From the NCBI GenBank assembly GCA_964454445.1, contig CAYVTD010000010.1, positions 1 through 64,000 on the forward strand: a stretch of DNA of 64,000 nucleotides, in the 5' to 3' direction. A program made the position numbers and the translations under genes. Shown piece by piece: positions 27,947-38,095 of the stretch (within the stretch, counting starts at the first letter, position 1; each line of letters begins with the position of its first letter). Under the pieces are notes generated by a model. It made no database searches. It was not told the origin of the DNA and saw nothing but the letters and a program-made list of their open reading frames with translations. This stretch comes from CAYVTD01 sp964454445 (lineage in GTDB: Bacteria; Bacteroidota; Ignavibacteria; Kapaibacteriales; UBA2268).

Positions 27947-30900
27947 CTACTTAATAATAAGCGTTTTTATGCTTGCTGAATGAACGCCAGAGCTAATAAC
28001 AATGTTATAGACACCTTGAGAGAACTTAGATGCGTCCCATTTGTAGTAATACTCTCCTGGGCTATGCCAACCGAGTATTTCGCTGTGGAGCAATTCGCCA
28101 TTAACATCAAAAATGGATAAAGTAATATCTGCTGCTTGCTTGATGCTATAATTGATTGTTGTTAGATGCGAAAAAGGATTAGGTGAAAGAGAAAGTTTAG
28201 CAAAGATTGGATTGTTTTCTTTGACCGATTGCACATCCGTCGTAGTAAATTGCCAAGTATCTGACCATTGTGTTTGTCCTTCTTCGTAATTTGCCAACAC
28301 TCGCCAATAATATTTAGTGTCAAGCTCGAGATCGATAACTTCACGCTGAGTTATGTCAATGTTGTTTTCATCTAAGATTTTTTGTGTAAGTGATTCTTCT
28401 TTGGAAAGCTGTAAGTGGTAGCTCAAGGCTCCGTTTGTTTTTTGCCAATTGAGATATAAAGCTGTAGGCTGTTTGGTGGCAAGGTGTTCCGGAGATTTTA
28501 ATTCAGGTCGCCCTATGCCCGTTTTAAAACTCCAAATGTCAGACCATTTTCCTTCGTAAATGCCATTTCTTACAGCAACCCGCCAATAATATTGTTTATA
28601 GTGCTGGAATACATAATCTTTTAATTCATTTTGCGTTAGAGTTGTATCATCGATTATCAATTTTGTCATATTTGGTAATTCTGCTACTTGCAAATGGTAT
28701 TCGGTAGCATTTGTCTTGCTATCCCATTTTAATGTCATTGTGTTCGAAGTATTTGTAATGCCATTATCAGGTGAGCGAAGAGTGGTTGAATCGATTATTG
28801 TAGTGTAACTCCAGGTTTCAGACCAATCGCCTTGTTTTTCAAATTCATCAAGGGCTGATATCCGCCAATAATAAGTTGTAAAGTATTCAAGCAGTTTAAT
28901 AGTGTGATCATCGTCGTTATCGGTAGCGCCATTGTAGAAATGAGTTGAAAAATCTCCTTTTTCTGATATATCAATCACATACTTTTCTCCTCCACTAACG
29001 GGAGTCCACTGCATTTTCACAACACTTTCGTGTCCATAAGATTTGTTAGCGGGCTTCAACAGCTTGGGAGGGGGCAGCAATGTCCGGAAATTCCATACTT
29101 CTGACCACAAACCGATAACATTAGTAGTTTTGGCACGGACACGCCAGTAATAAACTTTTAAATGAGTTAAACCCTTCACTGTTACGGTTGTATCGACGAT
29201 GTCATCTTGTTGGAAAACTATGTTTTTGAATAGTGAATCTGTTGCTACTTCTACTTTATAACTATTAATCTCTTTCATTGGAAACCAATGTAAATCAACT
29301 TCAAGTGGCAAGCTCGTAATTCCTTTTTCTGGCAAATGAAGGGTTGGTGGCTCGAAAATTGTCTTGAACATCGAAGGAGTTGTCCATTGGGTATAAGAGG
29401 AATTATTTTTTGTCCGCACCCGCCAATAATAAAACTCTCGATATTGTAAAACACTCTCGAGAGCCCAAGTAGTGTCAGAGATGAAAACTTCTTCAAAAAT
29501 TGATTCAAAATCGGGGTCAATAGCTATTTGAAACTGGTACAACTCGGCTTTGTCGGCGCTTGTCCATTTAAAAACGGGTTTAAGCGCTATGCCACCAGTA
29601 TCGTTAGGTGGATAAATGGCTTTGGTTGGTAGCATTTCGAGGGAATCGACATGCCGGTAAATCTGTGTTGTTCCGGCATAAGTATAACCGGTATTAGATG
29701 CAGCAAGTGCATTGATATTAGACCACAGGATTCCAGAGCTAACAGTATCTTGCCTATCTTCATAATTATCTGAACATAACAATAGTTTAGAGTAAGAAAC
29801 CGCGGCATAAACACTCTGATTTTTATCGACAACTACTTTGCTAACGCCCGGACTAGAGGCACTGAAAGAGAATGTTTGCCAATTAGCGCCGTGGTCAGTG
29901 CTTACCAGCAATCCTTCGTTCGATCCAATGAACACATTTAAGTTAGCATTAAAATCAATGCTTTCATAAGTTTTTTCTTCATTAAAAAACATAATTGTCC
30001 AATGGCTTGCCGTATCTCTCGACACAAAAAGTGCTGGTATATTATTATCGTTAGCATAAATTTCATTGTCTTTATTAATACCAAAGAAATAGACATTTGG
30101 AGAGAGTTGAGCAGTAGCAAGATTTTTTCTTTTCCAAATTAAAGTGTCTGGCTCGATTTTAAAAATATAGCCAGAACTAGCGAAAAGAACGCCATTTGGT
30201 GATGCCTCGAGGTTATACACCAGCGAGTCGTCAAATTTTGTGCCGTATCTAGAAAAACTTTCTCCCTTGTCCGTCGATTTCCATACCCCCTTGTTGGTAC
30301 CAATGTAAAAAGCTTTTGTAGAATCGAGGCAAAGACAAGTGGCACGAGTTGCCGGAGCAGTTACTTTAAGTTTTTTCCAAGTATCACCACGGTCGTCAGA
30401 ACGCCAAGGAATTGTATCAACAAGACAATACAAAGTATTGCCATCTGCGATGATTTCTTTGATAATATCCATAAATTTGAAAGTCATGAAATAAAAATTT
30501 AAGCCATTATCGGTACTTCTTCTTAAACCATCGGCGGTAACAAGAGCAAAAATTTCGCCTGTCGGCAAAGTGGCAATTGCACTTACACCATTATCTACGT
30601 GAGCAGATTTTCTCCATTTGTCTTGATTCCATTTATCGTAATACCACACACCGTCGTCGATAGTGCCAACGACCATTTCACTGTTTTTGTTCTTGGTGAT
30701 ACAAGTCGGATTTAAAGGCATATCTTTAGTTTCGGTGCTATTCGACCAACTCGAGCCATCGGCAAGCGAATGAAGAATGCCCTGACCAAGTGTGGCAACA
30801 TACACTAATAAATCGTCTTCATAGAAGTCGTTGATAATGCCTACTTTGATGCCTGTGTTTGCCTTTTCCCAAGTTTGCCCTTTATCTCTGCTGCGGTAGA

Positions 30901-31456
30901 TGCCTCCACCATTTGTACCAGCAAGTATTGCGCCATTTGATTTTATTGATATTAAAGTATTTATATCGTGATAATGGAGTTTGTAGTTTACTGCCTTCCA
31001 ATTGCTAGTCCCTTTTTGTAAAAAGAAGATACCCTTGCTTTTGGTAGCTATGAAACCATCACCATCATTGTCGAAAACGATGTCTTTTACGTTTAAATCT
31101 GTTAATCCACTATTAACAGGGCTCCAAGAGAACCCATCATCATAGGATCTAAAGGCACCTCCACCATAAGTGGTTACCCATAATGCACCGGAGGAATCGA
31201 TTTGAATAGACGTAATGTATAAATTCGTCAAACCTGTGCTTTTATTGATAAAAACTTTTCCCCCGTCATCTGATTTATAAATTCCGTCTCCCCAAACACC
31301 TATGTAAATGTCTGAAAAAGCATTGATTTTCAATGCTTTAAGCTCATTCGTTACAGGCGATTGCGCCCAGCCCCAATAAACATCTTTATTGGCTCCGAAA
31401 GAGCTTGTATTTATTAAAAGGAAGAGAATTAAGCCAATGATACTCGAATGTTTCAT
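27947..31456 (-). CDS. Secreted Asp-box propeller / FN3 protein with T9SS sorting domain
   Basis: A 1169-residue secreted protein beginning MKHSSIIGLILFLLINTSSFG (signal peptide); GAGGTCAACT serves this ATG, and an ATG four codons earlier overlaps that site. Residues about 25-600 hold many Asp-box (BNR-type) repeats such as SRDKGQTWEKA, SDDRGDTWKKL and STDHGANWQTF, predicting one or two beta propellers. Residues about 620-1085 hold five fibronectin-III-like repeats, each with a core like YYWRVRAK. The last 80 residues are a type A T9SS C-terminal domain (LSPNPFSHLTTINYSI ... YNIVISSG). It should be exported and surface-anchored or released. No catalytic residues are evident, so adhesion or carbohydrate binding is the best guess. 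Confidence 0.88.
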   Translation of the reverse strand: MKHSSIIGLILFLLINTSSFGANKDVYWGWAQSPVTNELKALKINAFSDIYIGVWGDGIYKSDDGGKVFINKSTGLTNLYITSIQIDSSGALWVTTYGGGAFRSYDDGFSWSPVNSGLTDLNVKDIVFDNDGDGFIATKSKGIFFLQKGTSNWKAVNYKLHYHDINTLISIKSNGAILAGTNGGGIYRSRDKGQTWEKANTGIKVGIINDFYEDDLLVYVATLGQGILHSLADGSSWSNSTETKDMPLNPTCITKNKNSEMVVGTIDDGVWYYDKWNQDKWRKSAHVDNGVSAIATLPTGEIFALVTADGLRRSTDNGLNFYFMTFKFMDIIKEIIADGNTLYCLVDTIPWRSDDRGDTWKKLKVTAPATRATCLCLDSTKAFYIGTNKGVWKSTDKGESFSRYGTKFDDSLVYNLEASPNGVLFASSGYIFKIEPDTLIWKRKNLATAQLSPNVYFFGINKDNEIYANDNNIPALFVSRDTASHWTIMFFNEEKTYESIDFNANLNVFIGSNEGLLVSTDHGANWQTFSFSASSPGVSKVVVDKNQSVYAAVSYSKLLLCSDNYEDRQDTVSSGILWSNINALAASNTGYTYAGTTQIYRHVDSLEMLPTKAIYPPNDTGGIALKPVFKWTSADKAELYQFQIAIDPDFESIFEEVFISDTTWALESVLQYREFYYWRVRTKNNSSYTQWTTPSMFKTIFEPPTLHLPEKGITSLPLEVDLHWFPMKEINSYKVEVATDSLFKNIVFQQDDIVDTTVTVKGLTHLKVYYWRVRAKTTNVIGLWSEVWNFRTLLPPPKLLKPANKSYGHESVVKMQWTPVSGGEKYVIDISEKGDFSTHFYNGATDNDDDHTIKLLEYFTTYYWRISALDEFEKQGDWSETWSYTTIIDSTTLRSPDNGITNTSNTMTLKWDSKTNATEYHLQVAELPNMTKLIIDDTTLTQNELKDYVFQHYKQYYWRVAVRNGIYEGKWSDIWSFKTGIGRPELKSPEHLATKQPTALYLNWQKTNGALSYHLQLSKEESLTQKILDENNIDITQREVIDLELDTKYYWRVLANYEEGQTQWSDTWQFTTTDVQSVKENNPIFAKLSLSPNPFSHLTTINYSIKQAADITLSIFDVNGELLHSEILGWHSPGEYYYKWDASKFSQGVYNIVISSGVHSASIKTLIIK

Positions 31457-31690
31457 AGTTGACCTCATAAAAACAAAAAATAATGTGCTTTTTCTAATTA
31501 AAACAGTAACAATAACTTATCAATGCTATATTTAGTCAGGATTACAATTTAACACAAAGAAAATTAAAAAAAAAATGGAAAAAGGATTATTTATATTTCT
31601 CGATAAAAATTGTAAAAAATATTATACATAAAAATCAGTCTATTCCTTCATTCAATAATAATTATAATAATATAATTTCATCTTGTATTT

Positions 31691-33349
31691 ATGAAAAAAT
31701 TTAGATATGTTCTATTATTTGTTGCTTTCATAGCAAGCTCATTGCTTTTAAGTGGCTACGACGATTTATATTATTTCCAAATAAATAAATCTTTTGACAT
31801 TTTCGGCGAGGCATTCAAAAGGATTAGTATTGATTATGTATACGAAATCAATCCTGATGTGCTTTTAAAAAACGGTATAAACGGTATGCTTAAAGATCTC
31901 GATCCTTACACTGTTTTCATCGACGAGTTAGAATCTGAGTCTATTGATTTAACAACTTATGGCAGATATACGGGGTTGGGTATCACTGTTTCTCGGATAG
32001 ATGGCTTGCTTACGATAAGTGATGTAAATGAAGGCTTCCCTGCTGCTAAAGCAGGACTTAGGATTGGCGACCATATTATTAGAATTGATAGTATTGATTT
32101 GACTAGCAGCTCTTCAACCGAATTGCGCGAGCACACTCGAGGCGACGAAGGGTCGAGACTCCTTTTGTATGTTATACGAGACGGCATAAGCGATACATTA
32201 AGGTTTTCGCTCGTAAGAGAAAATATTCAGCTTGCAAATATTCCATATTCGGGGATTCTTTCTGGAGATATTGGTTATGTGAAGCTCGACCGTTTTTCCG
32301 AGACAAGTGCTGATGATTTAAGCTCAGCTATCTATGATTTGAAGAAACAAAAATCACTTAAAGGTTTGATTCTCGATTTGCGAGGAAATGGTGGTGGAGT
32401 TTTGGATGCAGCTATTGAGGTGAGCGAACTTTTTATCGAGCCAGGTAGCGAAATTGTTTCAATTCGTGGCAGAAACGAAAGCAAATCGAAGACTTATAAA
32501 TCAAGCAACTTACCAATTAATGCAGATTTGCCTCTTGCCGTGTTAATTGACAAGCAAAGCGCCAGTGCCAGCGAAATTGTTGCAGGGGCAATTCAAGATC
32601 TGGATCGTGGCATAATAGTTGGAGAAAACTCATTTGGCAAGGGCTTGGTGCAGACTGTTTTCACTCTGCCATACAATACTAATCTGAAGGTAACAACAGC
32701 TAAATATTACACTCCTTCGGGGAGATCTATTCAGAAGATTGATTATTCGCCTAAGCACAACGTATCTGCAAAAAATGATACTATTTATTTTCATACAAAA
32801 AACGGCAGACCGGTACCTGAATTAGTCGGTATTATGCCCGATTCATTTGTTGCATATAAAGAATATCCCGAATATGTTGAGCAACTCGGAGAACAGAACA
32901 TGTTTTTCAAATTTGCAAATCTATATAGAACCCGCAACGACACATTAGAACCGAATTTCAATGCAGAGAAATTACTCCCGGAATTCAAGAAATTCATTAA
33001 TGAAGCCGGATTTGAATATAAATCGCCTTTCCAAACAAAATTGGACGAACTCAAAGTGATTGCTTCTGAGAAAACTTACAAAAAAAAGTTTTTAAAGAGT
33101 ATTGAAAACCTCGAGGAAGAACTCTCGAAGGAACTATCCGATTATGTTGACTATTATAAAAAAGACATTGTCAGTTTGCTCGAATTTGAGATTTCAAGAA
33201 GATATATGTTTGAAAGACAACTAAACGAAATTTTTTTGGAAAAGGATGTGCAAGTCGTAACAGCCCGCGAACTATTGTCAAACGGCGATTACAATCGTAT
33301 TTTAAATAATGTTGCCAACCATAATGGTAATAATAAAGGTAAAAATTGA
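31691..33349 (+). CDS. ctpA: C-terminal processing peptidase (S41 family, tail-specific protease)
   Basis: A 552-residue S41 protease with an N-terminal signal/anchor (MKKFRYVLLFVAFIASSLLLSG). A PDZ domain spans about 85-170 (GRYTGLGITV, PAAKAGLRIGDHIIRID). The catalytic serine is in DKQSASASEIVAGA and the lysine in ENSFGKGLVQTVFTLP, followed by TTAKYYTPSGRSIQ. It trims envelope proteins from their C termini in the periplasm. A charged helical C-terminal extension (about 440-550) goes beyond the core. Both catalytic residues are present. Confidence 0.93.
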   Translation: MKKFRYVLLFVAFIASSLLLSGYDDLYYFQINKSFDIFGEAFKRISIDYVYEINPDVLLKNGINGMLKDLDPYTVFIDELESESIDLTTYGRYTGLGITVSRIDGLLTISDVNEGFPAAKAGLRIGDHIIRIDSIDLTSSSSTELREHTRGDEGSRLLLYVIRDGISDTLRFSLVRENIQLANIPYSGILSGDIGYVKLDRFSETSADDLSSAIYDLKKQKSLKGLILDLRGNGGGVLDAAIEVSELFIEPGSEIVSIRGRNESKSKTYKSSNLPINADLPLAVLIDKQSASASEIVAGAIQDLDRGIIVGENSFGKGLVQTVFTLPYNTNLKVTTAKYYTPSGRSIQKIDYSPKHNVSAKNDTIYFHTKNGRPVPELVGIMPDSFVAYKEYPEYVEQLGEQNMFFKFANLYRTRNDTLEPNFNAEKLLPEFKKFINEAGFEYKSPFQTKLDELKVIASEKTYKKKFLKSIENLEEELSKELSDYVDYYKKDIVSLLEFEISRRYMFERQLNEIFLEKDVQVVTARELLSNGDYNRILNNVANHNGNNKGKN

Positions 33350-33500
33350 TGCCGGAAGTGATGCTGTAATCAATTGGCTATATGAAATAGAAAGATAAGA
33401 CAATAGCAAAACACAAAAAACGTCAAATAAACGTTTAAGATATAATGATGATAATAATAGAATAATCAAGAATTTTATATAAAAAAATTTTGGAGATTTA

Positions 33501-34361
33501 ATGAGGATTACCAAACAATATACTAATCGAGAGAGCCAATCATTAGACAAATACCTTCAAGAAATTGGACGTGTCGAACTGTTGACTTCAAAAGACGAAA
33601 TCGAACTAGCCCGCAGGATTAAAAGAGGTAATCAAGACGGCGCACTTGCCCTCGAGCGGCTCGTCAAGGCAAATCTCCGCTTTGTAGTCTCCGTTGCCAA
33701 GCAATATCAAAATCAAGGTCTATCGCTTGGCGATCTTATCAACGAAGGCAATCTTGGCTTAATCAAAGCCGCTAAAAGATTTGATGAAACACGTGGCTTC
33801 AAATTCATCTCTTATGCAGTATGGTGGATTCGTCAATCAATATTGCAAGCGTTAGCAGAACAATCGAGAATAGTTCGCTTGCCACTCAACAGAGTTGGTG
33901 CCCTCAATAAAATCGGAAAAAAGTTTAGCGAACTCGAGCAAAAATTTGAGCGTGAGCCCACAGCTCAGGAAATTGCCGAACAACTCGAAATGACGATACC
34001 TGAAATCGCCGAAACAATCAAAATCTCTGGCAGACATCTTTCTGTTGATGCTCCATTTGTCTCGGGTGAAGACAACCGTTTACTCGATGTTTTGCCAAAC
34101 GAACAGCAGCCATCGCCCGATTCTGAGCTTATTCGCGAATCGCTCCGTGTTGATGTCCAACAAGTTCTCACAACGCTTCACGATAGGGAGGCAGAGGTCA
34201 TCAGGCTTTATTTTGGTCTCGATGGTCAATGCCTTACTCTTGAGGAAATCGGCGAGAAATTTAATCTTACCCGTGAGCGCGTCCGACAAATAAAAGAAAA
34301 GGCTATACGCCGTCTTCGACATGCTTCCCGTTCCAAAGCGTTAAGGTCTTATTTAGGCTAA
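33501..34361 (+). CDS. rpoD: Primary RNA polymerase sigma factor (RpoD/SigA, Bacteroidota type)
   Basis: A 286-residue sigma-70 factor. Region 1.2 ([12 protein letters not shown]), region 2 ([61 protein letters not shown]), region 3, and region 4.2 ([24 protein letters not shown]) are all present. Region 1.1 and the non-conserved insert are absent, as in the short primary sigma of Bacteroidota. That sigma recognises TTTG/TAnnTTTG promoters, in line with the site before rplM. A GGAG site precedes the ATG. It lies between ctpA and lipA. Confidence 0.95.
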   Translation: MRITKQYTNRESQSLDKYLQEIGRVELLTSKDEIELARRIKRGNQDGALALERLVKANLRFVVSVAKQYQNQGLSLGDLINEGNLGLIKAAKRFDETRGFKFISYAVWWIRQSILQALAEQSRIVRLPLNRVGALNKIGKKFSELEQKFEREPTAQEIAEQLEMTIPEIAETIKISGRHLSVDAPFVSGEDNRLLDVLPNEQQPSPDSELIRESLRVDVQQVLTTLHDREAEVIRLYFGLDGQCLTLEEIGEKFNLTRERVRQIKEKAIRRLRHASRSKALRSYLG

Positions 34362-34393
34362 TTTCTTACACTGTTTATTTTAGATAATTATAT

Positions 34394-35269
34394 ATGACAT
34401 ACAAAGATAAACCTTTTGAAAAAAAAGTTTTATACGCGAAAAAGCCGGAATGGCTGAAAGTGCAAATGCCCATAGGCGAGGAGTATCAGAAGATAAAACA
34501 AATGATGCGCACTAACTCGCTCCACACGGTTTGCGAAGAAGCCCACTGCCCTAACATCGGCGAATGTTGGGGAAGCGGCACTGCTACTTTTTTGGTATTG
34601 GGTGATGTTTGCTCCCGCAACTGCCGCTTCTGTGCAGTTACTTCAGGAAAGCCAACCCTGCCTGATCCAATGGAGCCAAAAAACATTGCCGAATCGGTCT
34701 TTAAAATGCACCTTGCGCACACAGTCATCACTTCTGTTACACGCGACGACTTGCCCGATGGTGGCGCCGAACATTGGAGACAAATCGTAATTGAAACAAG
34801 AAAACTCAATCCGAAAACCACTATCGAAGTCCTTATTCCAGATTTTATGGGTAAGCAGGAGCAATATTCGATTGTTTTTTCTGCCGATCCTGATATTTTA
34901 AACCACAATGTAGAAACTGTGCCACGACTTTACCCCACTGTCCGCCCAAAAGCGAATTTTAATAATTCTCTTAGATTATTAAAAGATGCTAAAGAATACG
35001 GTTTGAAAACAAAAACCGGGTTTATGGTCGGGCTTGGAGAAACTAAGGAAGAAGTGATCGACATAATGAAGCAATTACGGAAAAATGAAGTCAGTATATT
35101 GACTATTGGGCAATATTTGCAACCAACGAAAGCGCATCTTGCTGTTTCCCGATATGTTACACCTGCAGAATTTGTCGAGTACAAAAAAATCGGTCTTGAA
35201 ATGGGCTTCTTACATGTCGAATCTGCTCCCTTGGTCCGCAGTTCCTATCATGCAAAAGATCAAGTTTGA
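34394..35269 (+). CDS. lipA: Lipoyl synthase
   Basis: A 291-residue radical SAM enzyme inserting two sulfurs into octanoyl-carrier domains. The auxiliary cluster motif CEEAHCPNIGEC and the radical SAM motif CSRNCRFC are both intact, as is the C-terminal RSSYHA segment that ligates the auxiliary cluster by its serine. It supplies the cofactor for 2-oxoacid dehydrogenases such as the E1 fusion product at 12-14 kb. It follows rpoD by 32 bases. Length is normal. Confidence 0.97.
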   Translation: MTYKDKPFEKKVLYAKKPEWLKVQMPIGEEYQKIKQMMRTNSLHTVCEEAHCPNIGECWGSGTATFLVLGDVCSRNCRFCAVTSGKPTLPDPMEPKNIAESVFKMHLAHTVITSVTRDDLPDGGAEHWRQIVIETRKLNPKTTIEVLIPDFMGKQEQYSIVFSADPDILNHNVETVPRLYPTVRPKANFNNSLRLLKDAKEYGLKTKTGFMVGLGETKEEVIDIMKQLRKNEVSILTIGQYLQPTKAHLAVSRYVTPAEFVEYKKIGLEMGFLHVESAPLVRSSYHAKDQV

Positions 35270-35398
35270 TTTATCCCATATTATTCATTAGAAAAAGTAT
35301 TTTTTTATCTTTTAAAGAATGGATATATGGCAGATGAATATACATGAGAAATAATAAGTTAACTGTTTGTAACAAATCTTCCTGTAAGAATATTACTC

Positions 35399-36124
35399 TT
35401 ATAAATCACCCATCTGGGGTTTCATAATGATTTCTTCGACCATATAGCGTGGGTTCTGGCTTTGCAACAATGTATGAAAAACAAGTTGTGCCACATCTTC
35501 GGGTTGGATCATCTTTTCTCTGAATTTTTTTCGTGGTCCATCTTCCCAAATGTCGGTTTCAGTGGCTCCTGGAAGAATATCAATAATTTTAACACCCTGT
35601 TGTCGCACTTCTTCCCTTAGTGCCTTGCTCATAGCGAGAACCGCGGCTTTGCTAGCCGAATAAACAGAAGAATTTTTAAAAGCTTTCAGGGCACCACCGG
35701 AAATAATATTGATAATAACACCCGATTGCCTGTTGAGCATTGCTGGCAAGCATTGCTTAATAGTAGAGAATACTCCGCGATAGTTTACAGCATTCATTTC
35801 ATCGAATTCATCAAACGAGATTTCTGTAAATGGTTTAAAAGAGCCTACTCCTGCGTTGTTTATTAATATGTCCACAGGACCGGCTGCATAATTGATTTTG
35901 TTGTAAATCCGGGTAATATCGTTCGGTTTTCTGATGTCGCAAGGCAAAATAAAAGTGTTCGGTCGCAAGGAAAGATTTTCTGTCTTGTAGATATAAGAAT
36001 CCTTCGATCTGGCGCTAAGCATAAGCTTGGAGGATGTTTCCTGAGATAATTTTTCAGCGATAGCAGCGCCAATTCCTCGACTGGCGCCGGTTATCCAGAC
36101 GATTTTATCTTTTAAAAGATCCAT
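35399..36124 (-). CDS. Short-chain dehydrogenase/reductase
   Basis: A 241-residue classical SDR: the nucleotide loop TGASRGIGAAIA at about residue 13, NNAGVGSF, the catalytic Ser region IIGG-type stretch IINIISGGAL, and YSASKAAV giving the Tyr-x3-Lys pair. Substrate is not predictable. It lies 40 bases downstream of the sodium-decarboxylase operon on the same strand and may be co-transcribed, but a metabolic link is only inferred. Confidence 0.88.
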   Translation of the reverse strand: MDLLKDKIVWITGASRGIGAAIAEKLSQETSSKLMLSARSKDSYIYKTENLSLRPNTFILPCDIRKPNDITRIYNKINYAAGPVDILINNAGVGSFKPFTEISFDEFDEMNAVNYRGVFSTIKQCLPAMLNRQSGVIINIISGGALKAFKNSSVYSASKAAVLAMSKALREEVRQQGVKIIDILPGATETDIWEDGPRKKFREKMIQPEDVAQLVFHTLLQSQNPRYMVEEIIMKPQMGDL

Positions 36125-36164
36125 ATTTTAATGATTATTAAAAACAGTTTGATTAAATCAGTTA

Positions 36165-37298
36165 TTATTTTCCAAATATAGATATTAGGACTCCTGCAGC
36201 AACTGCTGTCCCGATGACGCCAGCGACATTTGGTCCCATAGCATGCATTAAAAGGTAATTATTCGGGTTGTATTCTTGTCCGACATTGTGTGAAACGCGA
36301 GCTGCCATAGGGACAGCAGACACACCGGCAGAGCCAATTAATGGATTTATCTTGCCTTTTGTTACCCAATACATTATCTTGCCAAGCAATAATCCGCCAA
36401 TAGTAGAAAAACCAAAGGCAACCACCCCTAAGCAAATAATTTTAACAGTATCGATTTTTAAAAACTGTTCAGCCGACATTGTCAAACCAACACAGGTGCC
36501 AAGGAAGAAAGTTACAATATTAATGAGTTCGTTTTGTGCCATATTTGTAAGACGCTCGACGACTCCACTTTCCCTCAGCAAATTGCCACCCATCAACATA
36601 GCAAGCAATGGAGCAGCAGGGGGAACAATCAAAGTCCCGAAACCAGTAATAACCAAGGGAAAGATAATCTTAATTTTCTTAGAAACTTTTTTGGGTGTTT
36701 CCATCACTACTGTGCGTTCTTTTTGAGTAGTTAGCAGGCGCATAAGCGGTGGTTGGATCAAGGGAACAAGTGCCATATACGAATAAGCCGCAACAGCGAT
36801 TGGTCCGAGCAGATGAGGTGCCAGCTTTAATGTTAGATATATTGCCGTTGGTCCGTCAGCTCCACCAATTATACCTATAGCGCTTGCCTCATCTAAATTA
36901 AAACCCAAGGCAACCGCTGCAAACAAAGCAGTGAATACACCAAACTGAGCAGCCGCTCCGAGTAAAAATGTTTTTGGATTTGCTAGCAAGGGACCGAAAT
37001 CGGTCATTGCACCAATACCTAAAAATATCAAAGGCGGAAAAATTTCTAATTCGATACCCTTAGATAAATAATAATATAGTCCACCTATTTGGTCGCCAAT
37101 AGGTGGGGTCAGCAAGCCATTGCCAGGTATGTTTGCCAAGAAAGCTCCCAAGCCAATCGGCAACAGAAGCAATGGCTCGAAACCTTTGCTAATTGCAAGA
37201 TATATTAGCAGGCAAGCAATAGCAAGCATTAACACCTGCCCCCACTGCAGTTGCCAGAAGCCCATACCTGCAAAAAAACTGTTTACGAATTCTATCAT
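36165..37298 (-). CDS. mmdB: Na+-translocating decarboxylase beta subunit
   Basis: A 377-residue membrane protein of the OadB/GcdB/MmdB family with about ten helices. It couples decarboxylation of the carboxy-biotin carrier to export of two Na+. Conserved IIGGADGPTAIYLTLKLAPHLL contains the aspartate of the ion site, and VSAVPMAARVSH near the C terminus is also typical. It is the last core gene of the operon mmdA-D-C-B. Without biochemistry, oxaloacetate or glutaconyl-CoA decarboxylase remain alternatives, but the CoA-type carboxyltransferase at 38-39.6 kb favours methylmalonyl-CoA. Confidence 0.92.
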   Translation of the reverse strand: MIEFVNSFFAGMGFWQLQWGQVLMLAIACLLIYLAISKGFEPLLLLPIGLGAFLANIPGNGLLTPPIGDQIGGLYYYLSKGIELEIFPPLIFLGIGAMTDFGPLLANPKTFLLGAAAQFGVFTALFAAVALGFNLDEASAIGIIGGADGPTAIYLTLKLAPHLLGPIAVAAYSYMALVPLIQPPLMRLLTTQKERTVVMETPKKVSKKIKIIFPLVITGFGTLIVPPAAPLLAMLMGGNLLRESGVVERLTNMAQNELINIVTFFLGTCVGLTMSAEQFLKIDTVKIICLGVVAFGFSTIGGLLLGKIMYWVTKGKINPLIGSAGVSAVPMAARVSHNVGQEYNPNNYLLMHAMGPNVAGVIGTAVAAGVLISIFGK

Positions 37299-37307
37299 TA
37301 TATCCTC

Positions 37308-37724
37308 TTACTCATAATTTAATAGCAGTTGTCCCGACTCGATTGTATCGCCAGTTTTTACGTGTATTGCACTTATTGTGCCTGTCCGGGGCGAAGATAT
37401 ATTAGTTTTCATTTTCATCGATTCGAGAACGAAAAGGATGTCATTTTCGACAACCTTAGAGCCAACGGAAACAGGTATCTCGAGGATAATGCCATTAATA
37501 GGTGAGGTAAGAGACGACATATCAGATTGAACTGACTTTTTCTCACTTTTCTGCATTTGGGTTTTTAAAATAGTATTACCTTGAGTTTTACTGTAACTCT
37601 CTTGCGGTGATTGCCTGGCAATAGAACGTTGTGCCATAAGATATGGTGATTGCTCGTCGTCTTCATAGACTTCTACTTCAACATCAAACAAGGCGCCATT
37701 GACTGTTATGTGCATTTTTTTCAT
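37308..37724 (-). CDS. mmdC: Biotin carboxyl carrier subunit of the decarboxylase
   Basis: A 138-residue biotinyl domain protein. The biotinylation motif ESMKMKT, with lysine at the centre, lies at about residue 102, in a C-terminal domain (GIILEIPVSVGSKVVENDILFVLESMKMK). A linker of about 40 residues rich in Ser, Gln and Lys replaces the Ala/Pro linker usual in this subunit. It carries CO2 from the carboxyltransferase to the membrane subunit. It follows the gamma subunit by four bases and precedes mmdB by nine. Confidence 0.92.
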   Translation of the reverse strand: MKKMHITVNGALFDVEVEVYEDDEQSPYLMAQRSIARQSPQESYSKTQGNTILKTQMQKSEKKSVQSDMSSLTSPINGIILEIPVSVGSKVVENDILFVLESMKMKTNISSPRTGTISAIHVKTGDTIESGQLLLNYE

Positions 37725-37728
37725 ATTT

Positions 37729-38079
37729 TTATTTCCTTATATTATGAGAGCCCATAATCGTAAGGCGACCAGATTCTGCCCAGGACGATTCTGTACTCTG
37801 TTTTAAATAACGAATTTTTTTTATTACTACTGGTTTGCTAAGAGCTTCGTAAGCGGCGGCAGCTATCACTGCCACTATCTCAGGATTAATTACATCGACA
37901 GCCTGCTGATCCTTTATTACCGACTTCGGCTTTAGCAGGTTGCCGACTCGAATATTGTTTATTCTATATTCAATTTTTGAAAGTGCTATAATGAGCAAAT
38001 AAAAAAACAATAGCGAAGCGAACACAGCACTCATGCCGACGAGCATAACAACAAGAGCTTCCATTAATAATTCAATCAT
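37729..38079 (-). CDS. mmdD: Decarboxylase gamma/delta (OadG-like) subunit
   Basis: A 116-residue protein with one N-terminal membrane helix (ALVVMLVGMSAVFASLLFFYLLIIAL), the typical OadG/MmdD layout, followed by a soluble part with PEIVAVIAAAAYEA, a stretch common to the family in Bacteroidota. It probably holds the complex together at the membrane. Position between the carboxyltransferase and biotin genes supports the call. Confidence 0.85.
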   Translation of the reverse strand: MIELLMEALVVMLVGMSAVFASLLFFYLLIIALSKIEYRINNIRVGNLLKPKSVIKDQQAVDVINPEIVAVIAAAAYEALSKPVVIKKIRYLKQSTESSWAESGRLTIMGSHNIRK

Positions 38080-38095
38080 TTTTAACCTCTTTTGT